From UBA4582 sp047630175 (GTDB taxonomy: Bacteria > Pseudomonadota > Gammaproteobacteria > Pseudomonadales > Azotimanducaceae), in contig JBLHVI010000113.1 in the NCBI GenBank assembly GCA_047630175.1, forward strand, positions 1 through 8,516: a stretch of DNA of 8,516 nucleotides, written 5' to 3'. The notes beneath the pieces were generated by a model that was given only the letters and a program-made list of their open reading frames with translations, made no database searches and had not been told where the DNA came from. A program made the translations under genes and the position numbers. Shown here one piece after another: positions 1-7,570 of the stretch (within the stretch, counting starts at the first letter, position 1; each line of letters starts with the position of its first letter).

Positions 1-27
1 GCAACTCGGCGCCTCACAGAATTGGTT

Positions 28-42
28 CCACGCGGCGCGTGG
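28..42. other. GC-rich hairpin downstream of the operon
   Basis: CCACGC-GGC-GCGTGG, a perfect 6-bp stem, about 60 bases after the speD stop. No run of T follows on the minus strand, so it is at best a weak or Rho-assisted termination signal. The rest of 1-99 shows no gene. Confidence 0.25.
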
Positions 43-99
43 GCAGGGTAGTTTGTCGCCCGTACACACCCGTTCCACAGTAACGGCGGATGGCCCTTG

Positions 100-498
100 T
101 TAAAGGCCCAGCCCTCGCCGCAAGACATTAACGTCGATTCGCTTAGCGCAGAAACGCGCCTCTAAAATACCGATGGCTTTCTCGGGTTGTGCATCACCAC
201 ACATAAACAGATCAAACGCCGCAAAGCCTTTCTCGGGCCACGTGTGAACGCTGATATGGGACTCGGCAAGCACCGCAACGCCAGTCACTCCGTCATTCGG
301 CGTGAAGTGATTAAGATGAATGTGCAACAAGGTCGCACCGCATTCAACCACGCACTCTCGCATCACTTTTTCAATAAGACCGATATTATCAAGCTCAACC
401 GCCCCATATAGATCGACTGTGACATGCAGCCCCGCAAAGCTAGCGCCGTCTCGGGTCATTAAAGCATCAGGGCTTAATTTGGTGGATGGCTGGTGCAC
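100..498 (-). CDS. speD: S-adenosylmethionine decarboxylase proenzyme (pyruvoyl-dependent, short prokaryotic type)
   Basis: Decarboxylates S-adenosylmethionine to the aminopropyl donor used by spermidine-type synthases; a cytosolic enzyme. The 132-residue protein matches the short bacterial/archaeal class. The core starts at GLHVTVDLYG (23-32). The self-cleavage site is visible in LAESHISVHTWPE: Glu79-Ser80, with Ser80 expected to become the pyruvoyl group. His85 and Cys100 (in FDLFMCGD) fall at the same spacing from the serine as the processing His and catalytic Cys of the characterised Thermotoga-type enzyme (Ser63, His68, Cys83), so the protein should process and be active. The start is GTG at 498, with GAGG at 506-509 seven bases upstream, inside the end of the channel gene. 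The ATG at residue 14 is a less supported alternative. It is the last gene of the operon, one aminopropyltransferase and one channel gene downstream in order. Family assignment is very secure. Confidence 0.96.
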   Translation of the reverse strand: MHQPSTKLSPDALMTRDGASFAGLHVTVDLYGAVELDNIGLIEKVMRECVVECGATLLHIHLNHFTPNDGVTGVAVLAESHISVHTWPEKGFAAFDLFMCGDAQPEKAIGILEARFCAKRIDVNVLRRGLGL

Positions 499-500
499 GG

Positions 501-1538
501 CTATACCTCAAGACCAGCAAGGTCTATATCTAAAAGTCTTGCGGGGGCTGCATAGAACAGTGCCATGCCCGACTTGACGGTAAAAACAAGGTCAGGGTTG
601 AGCGTCAACTGGCTATCCTTAACCGCAAGTACCGTAGCGCCGTACTTTTTCTTCATCCCTATAAATACCGTTAGATAATCAACCGCGACATTACCCGGGG
701 GAATATCAAACCGATAAAGGTTTTCACCGTCAAGGTTACGAATAAGCTGTTGAACCACACTACTAGATTCACGGTCTTGAAGCTCCTGAGCCATTAAGTA
801 ATCACTGGTGGGCAATATCACGTTATTAAGCGCAGCATGCAACGCAGGCAATCGCGCAATTTTTTCGACATGATCTTCGTTATTCAGATAACAAACCATC
901 TGCGCGCTGGTGTTGACGGACCTAAATGCATAGGCCGTGATAAATGTCTCATTATCACTTGCCCCCCATATGATGATGTTTTTTGCCGCTACCGCGTTCG
1001 ATCGTTGCAACACGTCTTCGGAGGCTAATTCGCCCATAACAAAATCCACACCCCCAAACCGAATTGGGTTTTCTTTTTGACCAAAAGAACAAAGAATCAG
1101 CTTCTCTGAAGGATTATTACTCAGCAGTTCCGCAATGACTTTCTCAGTACGTCCCTGTCGGTAGCCCATGATAATAGTATGTTTTTCATGATCCATCTTC
1201 CTCAAACCTTTCCTGTTTTTATTCGCAAAATCAATAACCGACTCAGCCGCCTTACCAATAACCAGGCCCACTGTACCGATGCCAATGAACATGATGAACC
1301 CAGCACAGATGCGTCCATAGGTTGTTAATGGCGAATAATCGCCGTAACCAACGGTCGTTATGGTGACCGAAAACCACCAACTGTAATTTTCAAGAATCTC
1401 ATCTTCGCCCGCATACAACATGACGAAATAACCAAAAACATACAGTAGCGCGATTGAAGCAAACAAGGTAACCCAGGCATATTCATGCACCCGAGAAAGC
1501 ACTTTCTTATATTGGCGCAGCAACAAGCTAAATATCAT
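501..1538 (-). CDS. Two-helix potassium channel with cytosolic TrkA-N/RCK domain
   Basis: Predicted inner-membrane K+ channel of the Kch/MthK-like class (Ion_trans_2 followed by TrkA_N). In the 345-residue protein, TM1 lies near 24-42, a pore helix near 53-60, the complete selectivity filter TTVGYGD at 61-67, and TM2 near 76-97. A basic linker (NKNRKGLRK, 106-114) leads to an RCK-like Rossmann domain from about 119 to 245 and a C-terminal RCK_C-like region near 275-335. The nucleotide-loop motif is degenerate (MGYRQGR, 124-130, lacking the usual Gly spacing), and the second strand ends in ILCSFGQ without the customary acidic residue, so the usual NAD(H)-type ligand is doubtful. I chose the ATG at 1538: it overlaps the TGA of the synthase gene as ATGA. 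A TTG at 1550 would extend the protein by four residues but directly abuts the AGGAG at 1551-1555, leaving no spacer. The channel sits between two polyamine-synthesis genes. Confidence 0.92.
   Translation of the reverse strand: MIFSLLLRQYKKVLSRVHEYAWVTLFASIALLYVFGYFVMLYAGEDEILENYSWWFSVTITTVGYGDYSPLTTYGRICAGFIMFIGIGTVGLVIGKAAESVIDFANKNRKGLRKMDHEKHTIIMGYRQGRTEKVIAELLSNNPSEKLILCSFGQKENPIRFGGVDFVMGELASEDVLQRSNAVAAKNIIIWGASDNETFITAYAFRSVNTSAQMVCYLNNEDHVEKIARLPALHAALNNVILPTSDYLMAQELQDRESSSVVQQLIRNLDGENLYRFDIPPGNVAVDYLTVFIGMKKKYGATVLAVKDSQLTLNPDLVFTVKSGMALFYAAPARLLDIDLAGLEV
506..509 (-). promoter_or_regulatory. Ribosome binding site that decides the GTG start of speD
   Basis: Reads GAGG on the minus strand, seven bases before the GTG at 498. 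It lies within the last codons of the channel gene, whose TAG stop (501-503) falls between the site and the GTG, so translation of the two genes is probably coupled. It supports the GTG start over the ATG 13 codons further in. Confidence 0.6.
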
Positions 1539-3202
1539 TCTAGCAACCAACTCCTGTCCAAATAATGTGTCAACAGGCAGGGTTGCATGAGCGTATTCAC
1601 ACAGGGTGTATCAGCCACCAATTCGCCTTTGCCAAAAGCAAAGGACGCCGCCAACAATTCGGGCGTTATAAAATCCGTCTCAACCTTGAATCCAGTCAAG
1701 GAGGAAAGTTGTAATTTAACCGCCTCTGAACTCCGAGCACCGATCCACGCAAGGTAATAGCCCCAATCACCGAAGGACGGTATGTTCTGCCTGTAGGGCA
1801 AAACCCTGAACCCTGCCGCCTTTAGTGTTTCACCAATTGACAGGTAGGCCTCTTTTGCGTGATAGGGAGACGTTGACTGGATAGCCACGTAGGCATCCGC
1901 TGTTAAGTAACGCCGCAATGACTGGTAAAACTGCTTGCTATAAAGTTTGCTCAACTCAATCGAAGATGGGTCCGGCAGGTCTATCACCACCGCATCCCAT
2001 TTTTGCTCAGGCTGCTTTTTTAAAAACTGGTCAGCATCGATATTAAACACATCGACACTAGCCACCCACTCTGGCTCGCCTGTTTTGTGGCCCGCCTCAC
2101 GCATATAAATGGCTTGTTTTGAACCTGCGATATAAGTGTTGATCGCCGCTACATTAACTTTAGCATGCTGAAAAGAATGGTTATTTAAGCCGGTTAATAT
2201 CTGATTATTCGTCGCGATATTGATCATTTCAGGATCAAGGTCCACCAGCGTTACCGACTCTATCTCTGCGTATTTGATAATTTCTCGCAGCGCAAGTCCG
2301 TCACCACCACCTAACACCAACACGTGATTTATGGAGGGCGCGATAGTCATTACTGGATGAACAAGAAAATCATGGTAGCGCTCCTCATCTAAGGAAGAAA
2401 ACTGAGTATTGCCATTGATATACAAACGCGTGTCGTCGATTTTCGAATTATGTGTCATCACAAGATGTTGATATCTTGTAGTCTTCTTGTAAACGATAGG
2501 GTCATCGTAAAATTTTTGCTCTAACAACGCACTAAAATCCCTGTTATTAGCCCAACCAAACAATAGTGCGACGGCCGTCAAGAGCAACACTAATAGTTGC
2601 ATAACAGGGCGATCAATCACCTTAACGTACAGGAAATACACAATTGTAATGGCCGCAACAATGAAATTAAATCCGGCAACTATGAAGCTAATTTCAGACA
2701 GTGGGAAATTCTTCAGCAGATAATTCACCCAAATAAGTGCGCCAACAAATGCGCCGACATAATCCATTGCATAGACGATAGTCAGATTCGTTTTCAGCGG
2801 AATATTTTGTTTCTCAATAATTCGCATCACTAGAGGGATTTCAAAACCGATCAGAAAACCGATGGATAAAACAAAACCGTAGTGAACGATCGTGAAGTAG
2901 TGCTCCAAATACCCATAAGACGCATATATCGCCAGCGGCGCAAAGCCACCCAGCAACGCCATCAACACTTCTACTGTAATGAATTTTTGCAACAGATTCC
3001 GATCTGTCATTTTGCTTTGAACAAAACCGGAAACACCCATCATGAGCATCATGCTCGCGATCACTAGCGAAAATTGCTCGATAGAATTACCGAGAATATA
3101 GGTAGTAATCGTTGCTAATAGATATTCGCTGACCAGGCCACTAGCGCCTGTTGAGAACATGCAGAAGGCGAGCAGCACCGGCAACAGCCTGGCCGTTTTC
3201 AT
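1535..3202 (-). CDS. speE: Membrane-anchored polyamine aminopropyltransferase (spermidine synthase family)
   Basis: Transfers the aminopropyl group of decarboxylated AdoMet to an amine such as putrescine; the actual acceptor cannot be read from the sequence. The 555-residue protein has about seven hydrophobic segments over residues 5-215, then a cytosolic spermidine synthase domain from about 240 to 490. Visible motifs: YQHLVM (244-249), INGNTQFSSLDEERYHDFLVHP (around 262-283), the nucleotide loop LGGGDG (297-302), VDLDPE (320-325) for the donor, NIDAD (387-391), and DLPDP (408-412), which takes the place of the classical DSxDP with both aspartates kept (408 and 411). A stretch of roughly 30 extra residues lies at about 350-382, between the donor-binding and NIDAD segments. 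Residues 495-555 form a C-terminal extension containing Cys534 and Cys542. The ATG at 3202 is preceded by AGGG seven bases upstream. The symbol denotes the family; substrate specificity is unproven. SpeD in the same operon would supply the donor. Confidence 0.9.
   Translation of the reverse strand: MKTARLLPVLLAFCMFSTGASGLVSEYLLATITTYILGNSIEQFSLVIASMMLMMGVSGFVQSKMTDRNLLQKFITVEVLMALLGGFAPLAIYASYGYLEHYFTIVHYGFVLSIGFLIGFEIPLVMRIIEKQNIPLKTNLTIVYAMDYVGAFVGALIWVNYLLKNFPLSEISFIVAGFNFIVAAITIVYFLYVKVIDRPVMQLLVLLLTAVALLFGWANNRDFSALLEQKFYDDPIVYKKTTRYQHLVMTHNSKIDDTRLYINGNTQFSSLDEERYHDFLVHPVMTIAPSINHVLVLGGGDGLALREIIKYAEIESVTLVDLDPEMINIATNNQILTGLNNHSFQHAKVNVAAINTYIAGSKQAIYMREAGHKTGEPEWVASVDVFNIDADQFLKKQPEQKWDAVVIDLPDPSSIELSKLYSKQFYQSLRRYLTADAYVAIQSTSPYHAKEAYLSIGETLKAAGFRVLPYRQNIPSFGDWGYYLAWIGARSSEAVKLQLSSLTGFKVETDFITPELLAASFAFGKGELVADTPCVNTLMQPCLLTHYLDRSWLLE
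1551..1555 (-). promoter_or_regulatory. Ribosome binding site for the channel gene
   Basis: AGGAG on the minus strand, inside the 3' end of the synthase gene. It is 12 bases before the ATG at 1538, which is long but usable, and has no spacer to the TTG at 1550, which argues against the TTG start. Termination-reinitiation at the ATGA overlap may add to expression. Confidence 0.5.
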
Positions 3203-3235
3203 ACATCAACCCTAGTTGCTATCACGCAAATCGGC

Positions 3236-4087
3236 TTAGAGTATGGCATTGCTTAAAATTAACGCGATACCAATTTTTGCCGAAGCCAACTGCACTGCTG
3301 GAACGACACTATCTTTGCCAAGCATTGATGATAAATTTGCTGAAGTGACGATCAAGCGGTCAAGAATATACTCAAATAGATACAAAAAAATCATGCCCAG
3401 CGCCGCTAAAGCAAAAAATTCAAGGGCCAAGTCGACCGGTTGACTACGCGTTTCATTGCCCGCAATGGCACTCTTTAAAATCAAAGCGTAAGCGATCATT
3501 TTCCCGCCCAGATAAATGCCCGAGGCAATATTATTTTTCCCTACGGCTTCGACGATATCAAAATTTCTGATGAATACTTTCTCGTAAACAACGACGAGTG
3601 CAACCAACGTAATTTGACCGGCAATAAAATATAAAAGGCTCGACAATATTCCGCCACCTTCACCCGCCATGCTCGAATAGGCAATAATGCCTGTTGCCAC
3701 CAACACCCCAAGCTCGACGAAGCCTACTGCTACGTTGCCCTGCTTCAGCGCCTGTTGATTATTAATTCCCGGCAACACTAACCGATCAGTGATGAACAAT
3801 GAACTCAACATAAAAACAACGGCGATGACACCATACAACGCTGTGCTGAACAAATCCGCCAACAAATTCCCAGCGCTGCCACCACTAAGCACACCCATAA
3901 CAGCGATGGCTAATCCAAACTGCGCTCCGGTCCTGCGCAAGCCTACTGCCAGATTACCGCCGACCATCTGCTCATCCGCGTTGTAGTCTGACAAAGACTT
4001 TAAGTTCAGCGCGTACTTCAACACAACTGCCAGCGCCACATAAATGAGCGTATATAAAATGTAAATACCGTACCGTTCTATATTCAT
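3236..4087 (-). CDS. DUF350 family inner-membrane protein, tandem duplicated (YjfL-like)
   Basis: Integral membrane protein of unknown biochemical role. The 283 residues form eight hydrophobic helices, at about 7-27, 46-68, 79-100, 117-139, 150-170, 186-207, 220-242 and 259-282. This is twice the four-helix length of a single DUF350 protein such as E. coli YjfL. Four related segments mark the internal repeats: NLAVGLRRTGAQFGLAIAVM (45-64), NVAVGFVELGVLVATGIIAY (118-137), NIASGIYLGGKMIAYALIL (186-204) and a worn copy, VVPAVQLASAKIGIALIL (261-278). A loop motif recurs once per half: TDRLVLPG (100-107) and LDRLIVTS (242-249). The ATG at 4087 has AGGTGA four bases upstream. It lies 18 bases after the 561-residue gene and 33 bases before the aminopropyltransferase. 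DUF350 proteins are found in other bacteria next to polyamine-conjugating or polyamine-making genes, so a role in polyamine-linked membrane physiology is an inference from context. Confidence 0.85.
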   Translation of the reverse strand: MNIERYGIYILYTLIYVALAVVLKYALNLKSLSDYNADEQMVGGNLAVGLRRTGAQFGLAIAVMGVLSGGSAGNLLADLFSTALYGVIAVVFMLSSLFITDRLVLPGINNQQALKQGNVAVGFVELGVLVATGIIAYSSMAGEGGGILSSLLYFIAGQITLVALVVVYEKVFIRNFDIVEAVGKNNIASGIYLGGKMIAYALILKSAIAGNETRSQPVDLALEFFALAALGMIFLYLFEYILDRLIVTSANLSSMLGKDSVVPAVQLASAKIGIALILSNAIL

Positions 4088-4105
4088 TAAATCACCTATG
4101 TACTT

Positions 4106-5791
4106 TTATTTGCCGGAACCTGAAGGGCCCTTACCTCGACCTAAAGGCCCTGCACCTCGTATTGAGCTTCCTATTCCAGAGCTCCCACTGCTTACAGAAC
4201 CACTTAAAACAGATGGATTTCTTCTTCCAAAGTTACTGTTTGCGTACTTCGACCCACTATAAGTCGCTGAGCCATAGGTACCGTACTGCCGGTTACTGCC
4301 ATAAAATGCTGACGAGTGACCATTGGCGTTATATTGCCGCCAATCATTATGCGAATAGCGTCGTTGATAGCCAAAGTTGGAGTACAACCGGTACATTCCA
4401 TAGAAGTAGAAAAATGAACCCCCGCTGTCTTGGCGCCATTCACCTTGCTGATTTGATCCCGTTGGAACGCCATTAACCATGGTCGGCGGCGCAATGCTCG
4501 CCATCCCCACAGGCTCGGCCGTATCGATTAACTCTGACGCATAAAAGCCGAAAGGCTTTGTCTCAATCGCCATGCCAAGGTGCTCATAGTGCTTCCAAAA
4601 CACAGCTTCACTAACGGGCTCCCAGTCTTGCTCTTTGACTTCGCCGCTGGCATCTTGCCCTGCGTTAGCGGTAGCGCTATCGGCTTCTATAAACGCATAT
4701 TTGTGCAGCGTCTTGATAACGGCTGAATCAACCCAGTACTCGGCAATAGGCTCACGACGATCCCAACGGTATTGATAATCAATGCCCAGCGCATCCCAGC
4801 GTTGCTGAGGAACTAACAGTGATAATCGACCACTACCAGTAAAACTTGCGGAATGCCGCGCTATTATCGAGACATCGTCGCTCTCAAAAAATTCGAAGGT
4901 ATCTGCGTCAACTTTGACCGCAGAGTATTTCATTTCGGACCCCGCACCGCAGTACTCGCCATCACACCAACTCGCTCGAGCGATCACGAGGTAATAGTCA
5001 ATCTGCTGATCAGCCAAAATTTTCACATAGCTTCTATCTAGCTGTGCCAGTAAGGCGGCGTTTTCGTCGGCGAAGCCTACCGCGTTTTGATGCGCGGTTT
5101 TGAAAGCGGCGTAACTATCGATGAAAAGCGCATAATTAATTGCGTCTGATTGATATTCTGCACGCATTGCACCGAACGCAGATCTGCCAGCATCTAGTAA
5201 TTCAAGAAACGCCGTCGCCTTTTCTTTAAAATCATCACTTTTAGCAGGATGTGCAGCTAACGAAAGATCAAGTTTTGCCTCGAACGTGGCTGCCAACCGA
5301 TTATTTGCATCCATCAACACTTCGGCGCCTCGAAAAAACTCAGCTTTACGCTCCACAGCGTCGAGAATAAGTTCGGCCCGCTGCAAGGGATAAGCTGAGG
5401 CCAATTTTGCCGAGCGAATGAGCCCTATGGCTTTGGCTATGCCCGCGGCTAGCGCAGCAACGTCGTCTTCGTTATCGCGTTCTAAAATAGGCGTAACAAC
5501 GTCAGATCTTATCTTTTCAGCTGCCGCAAGATCAGCCTCAGCAGCGGTAAATTTCGCAGTCCAATTACCCGTTTCAGCATAGGTGCGAAGCAAGACCCAA
5601 GCATCGGACTGCGTCAATTCAGAAAATTTATCTTGATCATCGACGAGTGATTTCTGCTGTCGATCCAACGCTTGAATAAACGACTGGGCATCTTCGACAT
5701 TTTTAGCCGGTATCTGCGTCAACAACTTGTAACTGTAATAACCCACGCACAGTACAGCGAACAGAATAGCTGCTGGTTTTAAATATCTCAT
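4106..5791 (-). CDS. Signal-anchored protein of unknown family with a Gly/Ser/Tyr-rich C-terminal tail
   Basis: I do not recognise the family. The 561-residue protein begins with a short basic N-terminus and one hydrophobic segment (MRYLKPAAILFAVLCVGYYS), which reads as an uncleaved signal anchor placing the rest in the periplasm; a cleaved signal peptide cannot be excluded. Residues 30-260 are Ala/Leu/Glu/Asp-rich and look alpha-helical. Residues 265-370 look more beta-rich and hold a close cysteine pair, SWCDGEYCG (274-282), suited to a disulfide. From about 455 the chain becomes low in complexity: GGSFFYFYGMYRLYSNFG (457-474), then Tyr/Asn/Arg/Ser-rich, ending in a Gly/Ser/Arg/Lys tail. 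A Gly/Ser-rich tail is also seen in E. coli YgiB/YjfM (DUF1190), and YjfM is encoded next to a DUF350 gene; this is only an analogy. The start ATG overlaps the preceding stop by one base (TAATG), with GAGG seven bases upstream. Confidence 0.8.
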   Translation of the reverse strand: MRYLKPAAILFAVLCVGYYSYKLLTQIPAKNVEDAQSFIQALDRQQKSLVDDQDKFSELTQSDAWVLLRTYAETGNWTAKFTAAEADLAAAEKIRSDVVTPILERDNEDDVAALAAGIAKAIGLIRSAKLASAYPLQRAELILDAVERKAEFFRGAEVLMDANNRLAATFEAKLDLSLAAHPAKSDDFKEKATAFLELLDAGRSAFGAMRAEYQSDAINYALFIDSYAAFKTAHQNAVGFADENAALLAQLDRSYVKILADQQIDYYLVIARASWCDGEYCGAGSEMKYSAVKVDADTFEFFESDDVSIIARHSASFTGSGRLSLLVPQQRWDALGIDYQYRWDRREPIAEYWVDSAVIKTLHKYAFIEADSATANAGQDASGEVKEQDWEPVSEAVFWKHYEHLGMAIETKPFGFYASELIDTAEPVGMASIAPPTMVNGVPTGSNQQGEWRQDSGGSFFYFYGMYRLYSNFGYQRRYSHNDWRQYNANGHSSAFYGSNRQYGTYGSATYSGSKYANSNFGRRNPSVLSGSVSSGSSGIGSSIRGAGPLGRGKGPSGSGK

Positions 5792-6426
5792 TAACTTACC
5801 TCGCTAGCGATCCCTGCCTGCAACACTGTCACAGCGGACGGCTTAAGGACTTCGCTCAAAAAGGCCTCCTTGTCGGGTTTAGCACCTTCATCTGTCCAAA
5901 GCTCAACGGTGAGACTTGTTTTACCACCATCACTGAACTCCATCATGCGAACCTGCGAATGATCGGGGGTATTGTCTTCATAAAAAAGCGCGGCCCAGGT
6001 GTCATCTTCCTCGTAATGAAATTTGGTGCCGTCGAAGCTGATGACCCCCTCTTCCTCCTCGGCGATGTCCTCCAAGTCGGAATACTTGAGACGTTTACCC
6101 TGAAAACTAAGATCAAACAACGGCAGTCTTTGCGTCGTCACACTGAGCTCCAGTTCGTCATCGACTTCCCACTCGATGGTTGCAGATGCGCCTGTCAAAA
6201 GGTTAAACATCAGCAACTCTGTGACCCAGTAGTCTTTTTTCAATTTCGAGAAGTCTTCCCATTTCACTTCAAGGTAGCGATTGATTTTCACAATTTGAAA
6301 AGTATCGCCGCCAAATTCTATATAGCCGCCTTGTTTGACGGCCCTGATATCAACCTTCGGTTGGTCGCCAACAGCCTGCACTGACAACCCCCGAATAGCA
6401 TCAAACCGTTGTTTGTAATCAGTCAT
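5791..6426 (-). CDS. DUF4178-like domain protein
   Basis: Soluble, acidic 211-residue protein of unknown biochemical function, with no signal peptide or membrane helix. The middle (about 30-105) fits the DUF4178 pattern: a GGYIEFGGDTFQIVKI strand pair, a conserved Trp/Glu region (YWVTELLMFNLLTG, 66-79) and an IEWEVDDELELSV stretch (84-96). A second beta-rich part (about 108-180) carries the acidic run DLEDIAEEEEG (117-127) and several aromatic residues (FHYEEDDTWAALFYED). The reading frame is open 25 codons further upstream, but I chose the ATG at 6426: it has a strong AGAGGTGG site just before it and overlaps the TelA stop as ATGACTGA, while the longer start would run 83 bases into telA with no clear site. 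DUF4178 genes often lie close to DUF350 and polyamine-enzyme genes, which fits this operon. The family call is from motif pattern only. Confidence 0.78.
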   Translation of the reverse strand: MTDYKQRFDAIRGLSVQAVGDQPKVDIRAVKQGGYIEFGGDTFQIVKINRYLEVKWEDFSKLKKDYWVTELLMFNLLTGASATIEWEVDDELELSVTTQRLPLFDLSFQGKRLKYSDLEDIAEEEEGVISFDGTKFHYEEDDTWAALFYEDNTPDHSQVRMMEFSDGGKTSLTVELWTDEGAKPDKEAFLSEVLKPSAVTVLQAGIASEVS

Positions 6427-7567
6427 TGCCACCTCTAACAGCTGGCTCATCCGTACCATTCTCCAATGACAGAACAGGCGCTTGCTCAGCGCCTTCGGCA
6501 CGGGCGTCGCGCATACCAGCCGCTACCGGCTCAAGTTCCGCCGTCATTTGGGCTAGGCGGTCGCTGGTTTCTCGCGCTTTGATCGTACTGGTGGCTATGG
6601 TCGCATTGGCCGTGTTGACCGCCTGCATTAATTGGTCGAAACCCTCCTCGAGCTTCTCAAGGCCAATCACTGGGTTGTTATACATATCGCCGATTTTCTG
6701 CGCGGCTTGATTAACCGCAGCGGCGTTTTGGGCCATCATATCGCCCATTGCGTTCTGCACACTCTCGACCGCCTCGCGGACGCTGTCTTGTTGCGCCAAG
6801 GCTGCTTGGATGCGCAACGCGTTACTCATAACCATTGGCCCAACAACTAAGGCACTATCAATTTGCTCACCTAACAGACTGTTAGTTGCTACCGTTTGAT
6901 CGATGCTGATAAAAAACTGCACTGCAGCCTGCTCCATCGTTCGAATATCTCGAATACGGCGCATGGCTTGATTTTTGACAGCGCCTAACTTCTGCAGCTC
7001 GCGAGGGTCTGTGTCGATGACAGCCTCGAGCTCTTCCACTTGCTTTATAAATAGTTCGCCGACGTATATTTCCGCTTCCATTTCTTTCTTGGCTGCCGCT
7101 ATTTCGTCGTACTGCTCTTCTAAGGCAATGCTGGTTTCCAGCAATTCATCTTTGCCATTGCGCAAACCATCAAAAATCCCATTCAAGTGGGCCTGCATCG
7201 GCTGATAGCGATTAATAAACCGAGAAATGGCTTTACGCTTGATACCTTTTGGCATCCAGGCAAACCACCAAGAGTTGCTCAGCGAGTGAGGATTCAAATC
7301 GTCCATCGCCGAACGAAGTTCTAGCAGCTTTTCACCCGTTGGCGATTTACCATCAAGTCCTTTCAGCAAAGTGCCAACGCTGCCAGCCATCAGATCATTG
7401 GCAGAGGACATTTTCTTCTGCGACGCCTCGCCAATACCGGCAACGATACGACTCAGCGCTGGGCCTGATTTTTCTTTGGTTGACTGAATTAAGGTCAATG
7501 TACGATCTTTCAACGATGACAAATCTTTTTCTAAAGCCCACTTAGGTGGTGTTACTTCAGTAGTCAT
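6419..7567 (-). CDS. TelA/KlaA family (toxic anion resistance) protein
   Basis: Long helical protein of 382 residues without a signal peptide, expected to be cytosolic or on the inner face of the membrane. It fits the TelA pattern: a segment before a basic stretch with FINRYQPMQAHLNGIFDGL (117-135) followed by GKDELLETSIALEEQYDEI (138-156), matching the family's 'KY..Q..I..I...L..GKD.L..DN..L' region, then a long coiled-coil-like run (150-215), and ATNSLLGEQIDSALVVGPMVMSNALRIQAALAQQ (227-260), which corresponds to the conserved Asn-containing and 'Q' segment near the family C-terminus. Helix continues to about 345; the last 35 residues are acidic, Pro/Gly-rich and probably unstructured. Family members are linked by name to tellurite resistance and by genomic context to stress operons, but their molecular role is unsettled. 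The ATG at 7567 has AGGAG eight bases upstream and lies three bases after the previous stop. Confidence 0.8.
   Translation of the reverse strand: MTTEVTPPKWALEKDLSSLKDRTLTLIQSTKEKSGPALSRIVAGIGEASQKKMSSANDLMAGSVGTLLKGLDGKSPTGEKLLELRSAMDDLNPHSLSNSWWFAWMPKGIKRKAISRFINRYQPMQAHLNGIFDGLRNGKDELLETSIALEEQYDEIAAAKKEMEAEIYVGELFIKQVEELEAVIDTDPRELQKLGAVKNQAMRRIRDIRTMEQAAVQFFISIDQTVATNSLLGEQIDSALVVGPMVMSNALRIQAALAQQDSVREAVESVQNAMGDMMAQNAAAVNQAAQKIGDMYNNPVIGLEKLEEGFDQLMQAVNTANATIATSTIKARETSDRLAQMTAELEPVAAGMRDARAEGAEQAPVLSLENGTDEPAVRGGND
6429..6436 (-). promoter_or_regulatory. Ribosome binding site deciding the DUF4178 gene start
   Basis: AGAGGTGG on the minus strand. The GAGG core is five bases before the ATG at 6426 and lies inside the last codons of the TelA gene, which supports the short 211-residue protein and translational coupling. 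Confidence 0.65.
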
Positions 7568-7570
7568 TGG

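Noticed and set aside
92..108. GGCCCTT/AAGGCC inverted repeat at the end of speD as a terminator
   Set aside because: The stem is bulged, includes the stop codon, and no T-tract follows on the minus strand.
4204..4494. A 96-residue open frame on the minus strand inside the 561-residue gene
   Set aside because: It lies wholly within the longer gene in another frame, in the low-complexity tail region, and shows no domain or start signal.
5959..6384. A 141-residue plus-strand open frame opposite the DUF4178 gene
   Set aside because: It is the antisense shadow of a well-supported gene, with no family resemblance and no ribosome site.
6427..6501. Longer start for the DUF4178 gene (25 extra residues beginning MPKALSKRL)
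   Set aside because: It would run deep into the TelA gene, has no clear ribosome site, and the extra residues do not look like part of the domain; the ATG at 6426 has a strong site.
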